64,000 bases of DNA from Psychrilyobacter piezotolerans (GCF_003391055.1 NZ_QUAJ01000022.1:1-64000), one strand, 5' to 3'; positions 52,860 through 63,003 are shown, counted from the stretch's first letter. Program-made: numbers and translations. The notes: a model not told the origin generated them from the letters alone.

Positions 52860-52885
52860 CCATCTTCCTCCTTAGACTATAGACT

Positions 52886-54196
52886 CTATATAAAATTCCC
52901 CAACCATTTTTTAAACTTCGACGGGCTTTTAGTTACATTCTTTTTCTTAGCTGCTTCTTTTTTTTCTGCCTTATTCACAGTTGTTACATTCACAGTTTCT
53001 GTTTTTTCCTTTACTTTTTCTATCTTATCTTCTACATTTGTTTTTTGCAGGTCGCTGTATTCATCTTCAAGAGCTGTAAGCAGTACTCCCATTCCCGTAA
53101 TACAGGCAGGATTTTTTAGTGTAGTTGTCATTCCATCTATCTTAATAGTTGTTCCTATCCTGATATCATAGTTCAGCAGAGCTTTTAATTTCTCTAGAAT
53201 CCCGTAGTCTCCTACGACTCCTCCAGCCAATACTATACCGCTTTTCAGGTATTCCTTATATCCGGAAGCCTCTATACTCTTTGAAATGTACTCCAATATC
53301 TCATCGGTCCTGGCATCTATTATCTCCCTTAAATATCTAACTTCAAAGGTCTTAGTCATGCTTTCACCATTTTCCAGATAAGACACGGTAATTTTTTCAT
53401 CTATATCTTTATTTTTTATCTCTGACAGGATGTTCTTCACTACTTCACTATTTAATTCCAGCACATACTTAAGATCATTGACATAGTGCATCCCGCCTAT
53501 GGGGATTACATTTGTATTGATAAGCCTGTTATTTTTAAAAATTGTTATCTCTGTTAAACCATACCCGATATCTACCAGTGCTACACCGTTTACCTTATCT
53601 ATTTTTTTTAGAGTGGCTTTAGATGATGCTTCGCCGTTATATACGAGGCTGTCTACCTCTATCTTAGCTTTATTTAGTGTTTCTACTATTTTTTTAACCT
53701 TTAACTTCGGTATCCTTATGAGGTGAACATTTACCTTTAATTTATTTCCAATTTTCCCCACTGGATTTTTCATTATTCCAGAATCATCCACTCTGTAGTT
53801 ATAGATTTCCTTGGCTATCACCTGTTCGTCCTCTTTAACCACCTTTTCTTTAGAGATTTTAAAAATTTCATCACAGTGATCTTCGGTAACTTCTATATCC
53901 TCATCGGAAAGTTTATATTCAATGTCTGTGGTACTGGATTTTATGTCACTTCCACTGACTCCTATAGTAGCCTTTTTTATTACAATCCCAATCTGCTCTT
54001 CCAGTCTTTCCTTTCCCAATCTCAGGGTCCTGCTGAATAATTCCCCATCGATTATTTCCCCTTTTTTTATTCCATTGGACGGGATAATAGTCTGTCCCAA
54101 TATTTTTATATTTTTTCCGGAATCATATAATTCACCTACAATAATAGTTGTTTTAGATGACCCTATATCTATTCCCGTTCTTATCCTTCTCATCAT
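52886..54196 (-). CDS. ftsA: Cell division protein FtsA
   Basis: FtsA is the actin-like anchor that ties FtsZ to the membrane. It has the ATPase fold with DIGSSKTTIIVG near the N-terminus, DIGYGLTEITIF, and GIVLAGGVVGDYGI near residue 335. The 436-residue length includes a long charged linker and a C-terminal amphipathic helix (KFKKWLGNFI), the usual membrane-targeting peptide. It overlaps the ftsQ stop by four bases. Confidence 0.96.
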   Translation of the reverse strand: MMRRIRTGIDIGSSKTTIIVGELYDSGKNIKILGQTIIPSNGIKKGEIIDGELFSRTLRLGKERLEEQIGIVIKKATIGVSGSDIKSSTTDIEYKLSDEDIEVTEDHCDEIFKISKEKVVKEDEQVIAKEIYNYRVDDSGIMKNPVGKIGNKLKVNVHLIRIPKLKVKKIVETLNKAKIEVDSLVYNGEASSKATLKKIDKVNGVALVDIGYGLTEITIFKNNRLINTNVIPIGGMHYVNDLKYVLELNSEVVKNILSEIKNKDIDEKITVSYLENGESMTKTFEVRYLREIIDARTDEILEYISKSIEASGYKEYLKSGIVLAGGVVGDYGILEKLKALLNYDIRIGTTIKIDGMTTTLKNPACITGMGVLLTALEDEYSDLQKTNVEDKIEKVKEKTETVNVTTVNKAEKKEAAKKKNVTKSPSKFKKWLGNFI

Positions 54197-54888
54197 CTTT
54201 GATCACCCTCTACCCTTTTTATAATGTAGTCTTCAAACCTCAAATCAATATATTCTATCTGTTTTTTATTTCTATTTTTAGGTCTTACTTGATCGTATAG
54301 CTTCTTCACAACTCCATATTTTTTAGTGGCTACATCTATATTCGTGATTATTTTAAGTCCTGTATTTGTTGTGATCGCTATTCCGTTATCTACCTTATAC
54401 ACCTGAGATATTTCATCTTTAAAACTAATTTTTTCCATGATTTCAATAAATTTTTTTATTTCATCCTCATGATCTATCCGAAATAAAGGCATATTATATT
54501 TTTTACTCTCTTTCATATATCCGTATACTTTCCCCAATTCATCGGATATATAAATCTTACCTCTATATTCTATATATACAAAAGGTTCCTTTTCCTTTAT
54601 ATTAAATATTAAAATATCAGGCATCCAAGTTTTTATAACTACATCTTTTACCCTTACATCCTCTAAAATTTTTTCTTTCATTTTTTCTTTATCTATCTCT
54701 AATATATTTCTACCTTTCAGGGTTTTTATACCCTTTACCAAATCGTCTATTAACTCTAAATTTTTCACATTTATATTTACTTCGGTAACGTCAAATAAGG
54801 AGGCTTTTTTAAAGTCTCCATATTCAGTATAGGTATACCAACATATTATCCCTATGAATATTATCTGCAATATTTTTTTCATATTCAT
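54193..54888 (-). CDS. ftsQ: Cell division protein FtsQ/DivIB
   Basis: This 231-residue protein has one N-terminal membrane helix (ILQIIFIGIICWYTYTE) and a POTRA domain (about 33-100). It then has a FtsQ-type beta domain with WMPDILIFNIKEKEPFVYI. It links early and late division proteins. The ATG at 54882, two codons in, has better spacing to AGGTGA than the ATG at 54888, so the protein may be two residues shorter. It sits between ddl and ftsA as in most division clusters. Confidence 0.9.
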   Translation of the reverse strand: MNMKKILQIIFIGIICWYTYTEYGDFKKASLFDVTEVNINVKNLELIDDLVKGIKTLKGRNILEIDKEKMKEKILEDVRVKDVVIKTWMPDILIFNIKEKEPFVYIEYRGKIYISDELGKVYGYMKESKKYNMPLFRIDHEDEIKKFIEIMEKISFKDEISQVYKVDNGIAITTNTGLKIITNIDVATKKYGVVKKLYDQVRPKNRNKKQIEYIDLRFEDYIIKRVEGDQR

Positions 54889-54955
54889 TTCACCTAGTCT
54901 ATTATTTTAAAATATAACATTTTTAGCTGCTTTTTACAATATATACCTAAAACTA

Positions 54956-55825
54956 TTATAAAATATTAAGTTCTGATACTATTTTTTCTAATATTGTTTC
55001 AAAACTATAACCTTTTAGCTTTCCTAATTTAGGCAGCAGGCTTGTAGTGGTCATCCCGGGACTGGTATTTACTTCTAAAAAATATAATCCATCTTTCGAC
55101 AGAATAAAATCACTTCTGCTCATCCCTCTAAGATTTAATATATCATGCACTTTAGATGCAATTTCCATAGCTTCCTCATAGTAGTTTTCCTCTATTATAG
55201 CAGGAACTTCATAAATAGTTTTTCCGACTGTATATTTTGACTCAAAATCATAGGTTCCCGAATTAGGTATTATCTTTACTACTCCTAATTTTTCACCATT
55301 TAAGATTCCGGCAGTCAGTTCTTCCCCAGCGATGAATTCCTCTATCACCAGATCTATCCCTTTTAATTTCTCTACTGCCAGATATGCTTCCTCTGAATTT
55401 TGGCAGATATAGAGACCCACACTGGACCCCTCTTTAGAAGGTTTTATAACTATTGGATATTTTTCCACCTCATCTATACTAGTATACTTCATTGGTGTTT
55501 TAATTCCAAAATCATCTACAATTATTTTTGTTAAAACTTTATCCATAGATACAGCACTGGCTGTTACACCTGATCCTGTGTATGGCTTTTTTAAAATATC
55601 TAAGACTGCCTGCACTCTTCCATCTTCACCAAATTCCCCGTGTAAAGCTACATATGCTAAGTCATATTCATTTTCCATAAGTGCAGTCAAATAATTTTCT
55701 TCCACCAGATCTATCTTAAAAGCATCATATCCTAAATTTAGAAGCCCCTGCAATATGGCTCCTCCACTCATTAGTGATATCTCTCTTTCTGAGGAGACCC
55801 CCCCCATCAATACTGCTATTCTCAT
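54956..55825 (-). CDS. ddl: D-alanine-D-alanine ligase
   Basis: Ddl joins two D-alanines for the peptidoglycan stem. It is an ATP-grasp enzyme of 289 residues, on the short side of the family. It has VLMGGVSSEREISLMSG, HGEFGEDGRVQ, GSSVGLY, and the magnesium-binding end LEVNTSPGMTTTSLLP. It starts 10 bases after murB ends. Confidence 0.95.
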   Translation of the reverse strand: MRIAVLMGGVSSEREISLMSGGAILQGLLNLGYDAFKIDLVEENYLTALMENEYDLAYVALHGEFGEDGRVQAVLDILKKPYTGSGVTASAVSMDKVLTKIIVDDFGIKTPMKYTSIDEVEKYPIVIKPSKEGSSVGLYICQNSEEAYLAVEKLKGIDLVIEEFIAGEELTAGILNGEKLGVVKIIPNSGTYDFESKYTVGKTIYEVPAIIEENYYEEAMEIASKVHDILNLRGMSRSDFILSKDGLYFLEVNTSPGMTTTSLLPKLGKLKGYSFETILEKIVSELNIL

Positions 55826-55835
55826 ATTTTCTCTC

Positions 55836-56678
55836 CTAGTCTTCTATAATTACAATCTCTTCCTCTAGTTCAATCCCTGAATCCAGTTTTACTTTTTCCT
55901 TCACTGTCCTGATTATCTCAATAACATCATTATATTTAGCACTTCCATGATTTTCCAAAAAATTCGGATGAACATTGGAAACCTGCATATCTCCTACTTT
56001 ATGTCCCTGTACACCGGCTGCGATTATTAATTTAGCTGAAAAATGTCCCTCTGGATTTTTAAAAGTACTTCCCAGATTAGGCATACTTAAAGGGTGTCTG
56101 CTTTCTCTTTTTCCCTTTAATTCTAAAACTCTCTCCCTGTCAAATCCCATTTCAAATTTAAATACAGCACTTATGACTACCCATTTTTTTTCCTGAATCT
56201 CTGTATTCCTGTAAGTCACATAGATCTCTGATTTCTTTATTTTTCTGATCTCAAAATTTTCATCTATTATCTCGATCTCTTCTATATAGTCAAAAACTTC
56301 AGAACCATAAGCTCCTCCATTCATATAGATCAGACCTCCTACACTTCCGGGAATCCCCGCTAGATTTTCTAATCCTGAATAATTTTTTTCTGCTGTAAAA
56401 TCGATCAGGTCATCAAAATTTAATCCCGACTCTACATAGATTCTTCCATCTCCCAGATCCTCTATATTATTTAATTTATTTAAACTTATAAAGGATATAT
56501 CCATATCTCTATCCGGGATCAGTGTATTAGTTCCATTACCTATAAGAAAAGTTTTTTTTCTGGTTTTTAAAACTTCAACAGCTTCCTCTTTTTTCTCTAT
56601 TATTATCAATTCTTTGGCCATTCCACCAATTTTCATATTAGAATATTCCTTCATATGATGATTTTTGTATATTTTCAT
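55836..56678 (-). CDS. murB: UDP-N-acetylenolpyruvoylglucosamine reductase
   Basis: MurB is the FAD enzyme that makes UDP-MurNAc. Motifs are MKIGGMAKELI, GNGTNTLI, GIPGSVGGLIYMNGGAYGSEV, YRNTEIQ, and GSTFKNPEGHFSAKLI. It lacks the extra Tyr-loop domain of type I MurB, so its 280 residues fit type II. It overlaps the murC stop by four bases. Confidence 0.95.
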   Translation of the reverse strand: MKIYKNHHMKEYSNMKIGGMAKELIIIEKKEEAVEVLKTRKKTFLIGNGTNTLIPDRDMDISFISLNKLNNIEDLGDGRIYVESGLNFDDLIDFTAEKNYSGLENLAGIPGSVGGLIYMNGGAYGSEVFDYIEEIEIIDENFEIRKIKKSEIYVTYRNTEIQEKKWVVISAVFKFEMGFDRERVLELKGKRESRHPLSMPNLGSTFKNPEGHFSAKLIIAAGVQGHKVGDMQVSNVHPNFLENHGSAKYNDVIEIIRTVKEKVKLDSGIELEEEIVIIED

Positions 56679-58003
56679 CTTACCTCCAACTTTTCAACTA
56701 CCTTATATGCCATCTGTGATATTGTTCCTGCTCCCATAAAGATATAGGTTCTGTCTTCAGCTCTCACTTCTTCCAATATTTCTTCCACAGTAGTTAAAAT
56801 CTTTGCATTTCCAGAAGTGTAGATATCCGCAGCCAATTCTTCCAGTGTAATTCCGTAGATATCTTCCTCTCCTGCAGAATATACAGGAAGTAAGATTACC
56901 TCATCTGCCAGATCAAAACACCCTTTAAATTCTTCATATAAAAACTTTACTCTGCTGTATCTATGGGGCTGAAAGATCGCTGTGATTTTTTTAGTTTCTA
57001 TTTTTTTAGCACCTTCCAACGTAGCTCTTATTTCAGTCGGATGATGTGCGTAATCATCTATGATCCTTGTATCTCCATCTAAAAGAATGTCATACCTTCT
57101 TTTGGCACCCTTAAATTTTTCCAGCCTGATTTTTATCTCTTCTAGAGATACTCCTAAAGTATAAGCCAGGTATATAACCCCTAAACTATTGGAAATATTA
57201 TGTCTTCCTGGTACAGACAACCTGAATTCTCCTAAAAGTTTTCCGTCCAAGATTACATCATAGACACTCTTTCCGTCTATTATTCTGATATTATCTGCAT
57301 ATATCCCAGCTTTTTTTTCTATACTATAAGTCACAATTTTATCCTTGGATCCCAGTATATTTTCAGATTCCAAACAATCTATATTCAGCAGAGTGAGTTT
57401 TTTAGTCTGCTCATAAAATTGGACAAATGATTTCTTTATGTTTTCAAAACTGCCGTGATTTTCTAAATGATCCGCCTCTATATTGGTTATGATAGAGTAT
57501 TCCGGCAGTAGATATAAAAATGAATTATCACTTTCATCTGCTTCTGCTATCAAAAATTCCCCAGTACCACAATGTGCATTGGAGTTTATCTCAGGTAAGA
57601 TTCCTCCTACTACAATGGATGGATCTAAGGGCAGCATCACAGCTCCTAACATAGAGCTGGTAGTAGTTTTCCCATGGGTTCCAGCTACTGCTATCCCGGA
57701 TTTTTTGTTGAATAATCTAGCCAATAGCTCCCCTCTTTTTATCACTTCTATTCCATTTTCTACAGCAAACTTATACTCTGGATTAGTCTCCTTAATAGCA
57801 CTTGACCTCACTACTAAGTCAATTCCTTCTACATTTTTCGAATCATGCTCATAATGAATTTTAACTCCCAAACTTTCTAATTCTGTACTTACATCTTTTT
57901 TACTCTGATCCGATCCGCTTACCCGGTACCCGCTCTTAGCCATTATTTTAGCTAACCCGCTCATACCTATACCATTTACTCCTATAAAAAATACTTTTTT
58001 CAT
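56675..58003 (-). CDS. murC: UDP-N-acetylmuramate-L-alanine ligase
   Basis: MurC adds the first alanine to UDP-MurNAc. The 442-residue Mur ligase has GVNGIGMSGLAKIM at the N-terminus, the P loop GTHGKTTTSSM, EADESDNSFL, and DDYAHHPTEI. It starts directly after the murG stop, with no gap. Confidence 0.97.
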   Translation of the reverse strand: MKKVFFIGVNGIGMSGLAKIMAKSGYRVSGSDQSKKDVSTELESLGVKIHYEHDSKNVEGIDLVVRSSAIKETNPEYKFAVENGIEVIKRGELLARLFNKKSGIAVAGTHGKTTTSSMLGAVMLPLDPSIVVGGILPEINSNAHCGTGEFLIAEADESDNSFLYLLPEYSIITNIEADHLENHGSFENIKKSFVQFYEQTKKLTLLNIDCLESENILGSKDKIVTYSIEKKAGIYADNIRIIDGKSVYDVILDGKLLGEFRLSVPGRHNISNSLGVIYLAYTLGVSLEEIKIRLEKFKGAKRRYDILLDGDTRIIDDYAHHPTEIRATLEGAKKIETKKITAIFQPHRYSRVKFLYEEFKGCFDLADEVILLPVYSAGEEDIYGITLEELAADIYTSGNAKILTTVEEILEEVRAEDRTYIFMGAGTISQMAYKVVEKLEVR

Positions 58004-59074
58004 CTATTTATTCCCCCAAATTTCTAAGGCATCCACTATTTTTTCTGCTGAATTTCCCTTTTTCATTCTTTTTAATGCCGCCCTCATCTCTTTTAGTTCG
58101 TATTCATTTTTCACCAATTCCAGAGCCATTCTAACAGCATTTTGAGCTTCTCCATCTTTATAGATGAGACTAGCCTTGTTCTCTGAAAGGATCTTAGTAT
58201 TTTCAAATTGTCCCACTTCACGGAGCTGGTATGGTATCAATATCGATGGTTTCCCTAACTCTATTAATTCTGAGATTGTCAATGCTCCTGACCTGCACAA
58301 TACCAAATCAGCAGCACACATTATATTAGCCATATTTTCAAAATATGGCTTTATCTGGTCGGTTAATTTATATTTAGATAATTTAGACATAACCTCTTCA
58401 TAGTTATTTTCTCCGGTAGCCCAATATATCCTTGTATTTTTTTCCTTTAAAAATGAGTCCCATTCTTTGATCAATGCTTCGTTGATACTTCTTGCTCCTA
58501 AACTTCCACCCATGATAAGGATCATCTTTTCATCATCTTCTAATTTTATCTTCTCCCTCTCATCATGATGATCCAGGGTATAAAATTTCTTTCTGAGGGG
58601 ATTTCCTGTAACCTGTAATCTAGACTGGTACTTTGAAGGCAGTTCATCATAGGTCAAATCAAAGGCTAAAAACATTTTTTTACTAAATCTATAAAATATC
58701 TTATTGGCCAGCCCTAAAGTAACATTTTGTTCCTGCAGATATATAGGGATTCTTAAAATCATCGCACTTAACAGAGTAGGGATAGATATATAATTTCCAA
58801 AACCAATCACTGCATTAGGTTTTTCCTTCCTCAATATTGAAATAGCTTTTTTTGTTGCTTTTAAGACTTTTACTATCGATTTAAAATTTCTTAGAGGCAA
58901 AACATCTAAGCCTATGAATTTATATCCCGCATTTGGAACAATCTCTTTCTCCATCCTATGACTAGTTCCTATGAAAATCGGATCTATCCCCTTTTTCTTT
59001 AATTCATCTGCTACTGCCAAGGCTGGATAGATATGTCCTCCTGTTCCTCCTGCTGTTAAAATTATCTTTTTCAT
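58004..59074 (-). CDS. murG: UDP-N-acetylglucosamine-lipid intermediate transferase MurG
   Basis: MurG converts lipid I to lipid II on the inner face of the membrane. The 356-residue glycosyltransferase has GGTGGHIYPALAVAD, GFGNYISIPTLL, GGSLGARSINE, and the donor-site segment CRSGALTISELIELGKPSILIPY. It starts 32 bases after murD, and that space holds a hairpin/ribosome-binding-site module. ftsW, often found between murD and murG, is absent. Confidence 0.96.
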   Translation of the reverse strand: MKKIILTAGGTGGHIYPALAVADELKKKGIDPIFIGTSHRMEKEIVPNAGYKFIGLDVLPLRNFKSIVKVLKATKKAISILRKEKPNAVIGFGNYISIPTLLSAMILRIPIYLQEQNVTLGLANKIFYRFSKKMFLAFDLTYDELPSKYQSRLQVTGNPLRKKFYTLDHHDEREKIKLEDDEKMILIMGGSLGARSINEALIKEWDSFLKEKNTRIYWATGENNYEEVMSKLSKYKLTDQIKPYFENMANIMCAADLVLCRSGALTISELIELGKPSILIPYQLREVGQFENTKILSENKASLIYKDGEAQNAVRMALELVKNEYELKEMRAALKRMKKGNSAEKIVDALEIWGNK

Positions 59075-59106
59075 CTATATCCCCCTGACGGCTTTCAGCC
59101 GAATGT
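59075..59106 (-). repeat. Hairpin and ribosome-binding-site module between murD and murG
   Basis: On the minus strand a hairpin CGGCT-GAA-AGCCG (59089-59101) is followed by tcagggggatatag and the murG start codon. The 21 bases before the start are nearly the same as before gshF. The hairpin could slow ribosomes or limit coupling between murD and murG. It may also be only a repeat that happens to supply the ribosome-binding site. Confidence 0.7.
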
Positions 59107-60432
59107 CTAATTTTCTTCTTTAAATGTTTCCAAAACCAGTTTTTTGAATATCCTTCCCCTCTCCTCATAGTTTTTAAACTGATCAAAGCTGGAACTGGCC
59201 GGAGACAGAAGAACTGTTAAATCTTTTTCATAATCTCTATTTTTTATCTTTTCTCCCAGTGTAATCACTACTTTTTCCAGAGTTTTTAAGGTATAAATAT
59301 CCTCCTTGGGATAGTTCCCTGCCAGCAATTCACCCTCCAGTTTAGGAGCTAATTCTCCTATCAAATATACTTCTTTTACACTTTTTTTTATCTCTTCAAT
59401 GAGGGGTGTTAATTCCAGGTTTTTATCACACCCGCCGCATATGAGTATTGGTTTTTCAAAAGCTCCTATGGCTTTCATTGTGGATTCCAAATTGGTTCCC
59501 TTGGAGTCATTTATAAATTTTATAATATTGTTTTCGTTTTTATAGGTATAAAACTCCTCCATCCTATGTTCTAAGGTTTCGGTGTTCTCTAAAAAATTTG
59601 TTATGACCTTATTGTCTATACCAATTAATTTAGCCGCTCCTGCAATAAACAATATATTTTGTAAGTTGTGTCTTCCTTTTAGGGAGAATTTATCTGTCGG
59701 CGTTATTTTCCTATCTTTAAAATATAAGTTATTTTCAGACAGACAGATATCTGTATTTTCTTCCAAAGAAAGTTTCAAAATCTCTCCGTCAATCCTATCT
59801 AATCTTTTCATTATCTCCGGGTCATCTATATTTACTATAAATTTGTCCCCTGAATTTTGATTCATTCCTACATTGAATTTTGTATCATAGTATTCATCAG
59901 CATCTCTATACCTGTCCAAGTGATCGGGAGCAAGGTTGATTATCATAGCTATGTCAGCTTTAAACTCATATAGGTTTTCCAGCTGGTAAGAACTAAGTTC
60001 TAAAACTATATACTCATATTTGTTTTTTTCTAAAACAGCTTCTGAATATGGAGTTCCTATATTTCCGGCTGCTATACTCCTAATTCCTGCTGCATTCAAT
60101 AATCCAGCTAATTTACTTGTTGTTGTGGTCTTCCCATTGGTTCCTGTAATAGCTATAACCTTCGTTGTAGAAGTTTTTTTCATGTAGTTATACGCTACCT
60201 CTATCTCATCCACTACTTTAATACCTTTTTTTTCTATTTTTTTTATTAGGTCGTTATAGGGTATCCCCGGACTTTTTATAAACAGGTCTATCCCTTCTAA
60301 ATAAGCTACCGCATCTGTAGACGAAATCCCTGTTTTGTCATCTACAAGTACTGTTTCCCATTTCATCTCTTCAAATAATCTCTTTACACTTCTACCGCTG
60401 ATTCCAGCCCCATATATCATAGCTTTTTTCAT
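59107..60432 (-). CDS. murD: UDP-N-acetylmuramoylalanine-D-glutamate ligase
   Basis: MurD adds D-glutamate to the stem peptide. The 441-residue Mur ligase has GAGISGRSVKRLF, the P loop GTNGKTTTTSKL, APDHLDRY, and the C-terminal LLSPASSSFDQFKNYEERG. It is separated from mraY by a 149-base gap with two hairpins. Confidence 0.96.
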   Translation of the reverse strand: MKKAMIYGAGISGRSVKRLFEEMKWETVLVDDKTGISSTDAVAYLEGIDLFIKSPGIPYNDLIKKIEKKGIKVVDEIEVAYNYMKKTSTTKVIAITGTNGKTTTTSKLAGLLNAAGIRSIAAGNIGTPYSEAVLEKNKYEYIVLELSSYQLENLYEFKADIAMIINLAPDHLDRYRDADEYYDTKFNVGMNQNSGDKFIVNIDDPEIMKRLDRIDGEILKLSLEENTDICLSENNLYFKDRKITPTDKFSLKGRHNLQNILFIAGAAKLIGIDNKVITNFLENTETLEHRMEEFYTYKNENNIIKFINDSKGTNLESTMKAIGAFEKPILICGGCDKNLELTPLIEEIKKSVKEVYLIGELAPKLEGELLAGNYPKEDIYTLKTLEKVVITLGEKIKNRDYEKDLTVLLSPASSSFDQFKNYEERGRIFKKLVLETFKEEN

Positions 60433-60472
60433 CTTATTACCATCCTTTATCTTTTTTTCATAGATTTATAGG

Positions 60473-60553
60473 TTATCGTAAGGGTAATTCAACAATTACT
60501 CTTACGATAAACCTCTTTTTTCATAGATTACACCGGGATTCTCGGTGTAATCT
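60473..60553. other. Two hairpins between mraY and murD
   Basis: The first hairpin has arms TTATCGTAAGGGTAATT and AATTACTCTTACGATAA around a four-base loop (60473-60510). The second has AGATTACACCG and CGGTGTAATCT (60525-60553), and its arms resemble the dispersed family. On the minus strand these lie after mraY within an otherwise tight cluster. They could be attenuators or processing sites, or an inserted repeat. Neither has a convincing T run on the minus strand. Confidence 0.6.
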
Positions 60554-60581
60554 GTATCCAAGGTTTTAATTATTAATTTCT

Positions 60582-61655
60582 CTATCTTAACTTTAGTATT
60601 ATCAAACTTCCTATCCCACATAATAAGGCTATTATCCAAAATCTAATAGTTACCTTGGTTTCTGCCAAACCTTGTAATTCAAAGTGATGATGGATAGGAG
60701 CCATCCTAAATATTCTTTTTTTTCTCATTTTATATGAACCTACCTGTAATATTACAGATACTGCTTCCACTACAAATACAAATCCAATTAAAAGAAATAA
60801 CAGCTCTTGTCTCAAAAATATTGCAACTACCCCTAATAATCCACCTAACATCAGAGAGCCAGTGTCTCCCATAAAAATTTGAGCCGGATAAAAATTAAAC
60901 CATAAAAATCCTAATCCTGCTCCTATTAAACCGGTTAAAAATACCGTAATCTCTCCCGTTCCCGCTATATAGTAAAGATCAAAATGCTGACTTAACTCTG
61001 TATGACCTGTAAAGTACGCAATCAACCCTAGAATAGACGCTGCTATAATTACCGGCATAATCACCAAACCATCCAGTCCATCTGTTATGTTTACAGCGTT
61101 TGAGCTTCCAATCAATACCACAAGGATCCAGCCTAGTAGCGGAACTACTCCTATATACAAATAGTTCTTTGAAAAAGGATTCATTATTCCAAAATCTAAC
61201 TCCGTTCCTGATATCCCAAATTTAATTATAAATACCCAAGTCAAGAGAGCTATTAACGCCTGGCCAATCATTTTTTTTCTGCCTGACAAACCTTTTTTAC
61301 AGATTGTTAACTTTCTATAATCATCTAAGAAACCTATGCTGCTGAATAAAAGCATACACAAATGCAACATCAAATTAAATTTATTAGTTAGATTTCCCAC
61401 TATTAAATTAGTTATTGCTGCAGAGAAAACTATTAAAACTCCCCCCATTGTAGGAGTCCCCGTCTTTGTAAAATGTGTTTCCGGTCCTACATCTTTTGCC
61501 TCGTCACCTATTTTTTCCTTTCTTAAATAAGCTATAAATGGTTTCCCTAAGATCATGACAATCATAAGTGATATGGCAAACCCCAAGAAACCTCTCAAAT
61601 AAATTGATTTTAAATACGTTAAACTTTCATACTTTTCTGCCAAATAATATAACAT
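60582..61655 (-). CDS. mraY: Phospho-MurNAc-pentapeptide transferase
   Basis: MraY makes lipid I by moving phospho-MurNAc-pentapeptide to undecaprenyl phosphate. The 357-residue enzyme has about ten membrane segments, TPTMGGVLIV, the Asp pair in GFLDDYRKL, NITDGLDGL, and the HHHFE-type motif (APIHHHFELQGLAETKV). It starts 11 bases after murF ends. Confidence 0.97.
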   Translation of the reverse strand: MLYYLAEKYESLTYLKSIYLRGFLGFAISLMIVMILGKPFIAYLRKEKIGDEAKDVGPETHFTKTGTPTMGGVLIVFSAAITNLIVGNLTNKFNLMLHLCMLLFSSIGFLDDYRKLTICKKGLSGRKKMIGQALIALLTWVFIIKFGISGTELDFGIMNPFSKNYLYIGVVPLLGWILVVLIGSSNAVNITDGLDGLVIMPVIIAASILGLIAYFTGHTELSQHFDLYYIAGTGEITVFLTGLIGAGLGFLWFNFYPAQIFMGDTGSLMLGGLLGVVAIFLRQELLFLLIGFVFVVEAVSVILQVGSYKMRKKRIFRMAPIHHHFELQGLAETKVTIRFWIIALLCGIGSLIILKLR

Positions 61656-61666
61656 CTACCAATCTC

Positions 61667-62962
61667 CTAATCTAAAATTTTATTCAAACAAATACCATTT
61701 GAAGCCTTTAAAAATATCACAGCTCCATCTTTTATTCCTTCTACCTTACATCCAATTTCTTCTGTAGTTTCAAAATAAAAACAATTTTTATGATCCAGTT
61801 TCATATATAAGTTTTTCATCTCTTTCCCTACTAAATAAACCTCATCCAAATTTAACTTTTCTATAGTTTTAGACAATCCTTCATGAAGTTTTCCGCTTTC
61901 TTTCCCTAATTCCAGCATATCACCTAATATGGCTACCTTATAGTCACCTTTAAAAATTTCATCAAAGGTTTCTAAAGATACTTTCATGGCTACCGGGCTG
62001 GCATTGTAAGCATCATTTATAAAGATCTTTCCATCTTTTTCAACCCTTTCAAATCTCATCCCTGTTAGCTTTAGATTTTTACAGGCATCTAAAATTTCTC
62101 CTTTAGGCACTTCCATCTTTAAAGCTACAGTCATGGCTAAAGCTATATTTATAGAGTTATACTCCCCATACAGGTTGGTTTGTACTTCTATTTCCTCATC
62201 TAAAAAAGATAGTTTAAATTCTCCGCCTCTTTTATCCTGATGAAAACCACTTATAATATAATCATTGTTTCTGTTCTTTCCCACTCTTACAGCTTCTGCA
62301 TCTTTAAAATAAGGATCGTCTCCATAAACTACTCTAAATTCAGGTTTTACAAAGTCAAAAATTTCTGTTTTTGCTTTAAAAACATTGTCTCTGTTTTCTA
62401 AAAATTCCAAGTGAGAGTCTCCTATATTAGTCACTACAGCATAGTCTGGACTGGCTATCTCTCCCAACAGCCTGATCTCTCCTAAGTTACTCATCCCCAT
62501 CTCCAAGGCAATAAATTTATCACCTTCCTCTAGCTGCAGGAGGGTCAGCGGCAGACCTATATGGTTGTTATAATTACCTTGCGTCTTCTTCCCCTTATAT
62601 TTTTGCGATAAGATGGAATATAGGATGTCCTTTGTAGAAGTCTTCCCCTCACTCCCAGTGATCCCTATAACGGTAACATCTAAGCTCTCCCTGTATTTTT
62701 TAGCCAGCTCCTGTAAAAACAAGATACTATTTTCTACATAAATAGCTCTCTCATCCTCTATTTTGATATTTATATCATCGTAAAATACCAAACAAGCTCC
62801 TTTTTCCAATACGTCTTGAATATATTCATTTCCAGATCTTATCCCAATAAAGACATCATTTTTTTTTACCTTTCTGCTATCTATATGGATTTCTCCTATT
62901 TCAATGTCTTTAAGATTTTTTTGGTTTGGATACATCTTATTAAAAAAAACTAATTTTTGCAT
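61667..62962 (-). CDS. murF: UDP-MurNAc-tripeptide-D-alanyl-D-alanine ligase
   Basis: MurF adds D-Ala-D-Ala to complete the pentapeptide. The 431-residue Mur ligase has HIDSRKVKKNDVFIGI, the P loop GSEGKTSTKD, ALEMGMSNLGEI, NDAYNASP and AILGDMLELG. It is followed by mraY, the usual order. murE, normally just upstream, is replaced here by gmhB. Confidence 0.95.
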   Translation of the reverse strand: MQKLVFFNKMYPNQKNLKDIEIGEIHIDSRKVKKNDVFIGIRSGNEYIQDVLEKGACLVFYDDINIKIEDERAIYVENSILFLQELAKKYRESLDVTVIGITGSEGKTSTKDILYSILSQKYKGKKTQGNYNNHIGLPLTLLQLEEGDKFIALEMGMSNLGEIRLLGEIASPDYAVVTNIGDSHLEFLENRDNVFKAKTEIFDFVKPEFRVVYGDDPYFKDAEAVRVGKNRNNDYIISGFHQDKRGGEFKLSFLDEEIEVQTNLYGEYNSINIALAMTVALKMEVPKGEILDACKNLKLTGMRFERVEKDGKIFINDAYNASPVAMKVSLETFDEIFKGDYKVAILGDMLELGKESGKLHEGLSKTIEKLNLDEVYLVGKEMKNLYMKLDHKNCFYFETTEEIGCKVEGIKDGAVIFLKASNGICLNKILD

Positions 62963-63003
62963 ACTTATATAACTCCTTATTATAACAATTTTTACCCTTT
63001 AAC

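Noticed and set aside
52156-52875. 239-codon plus-strand frame opposite ftsZ
   Set aside because: It is antisense to the conserved ftsZ gene, which has full family motifs, and its product has no recognisable domain.
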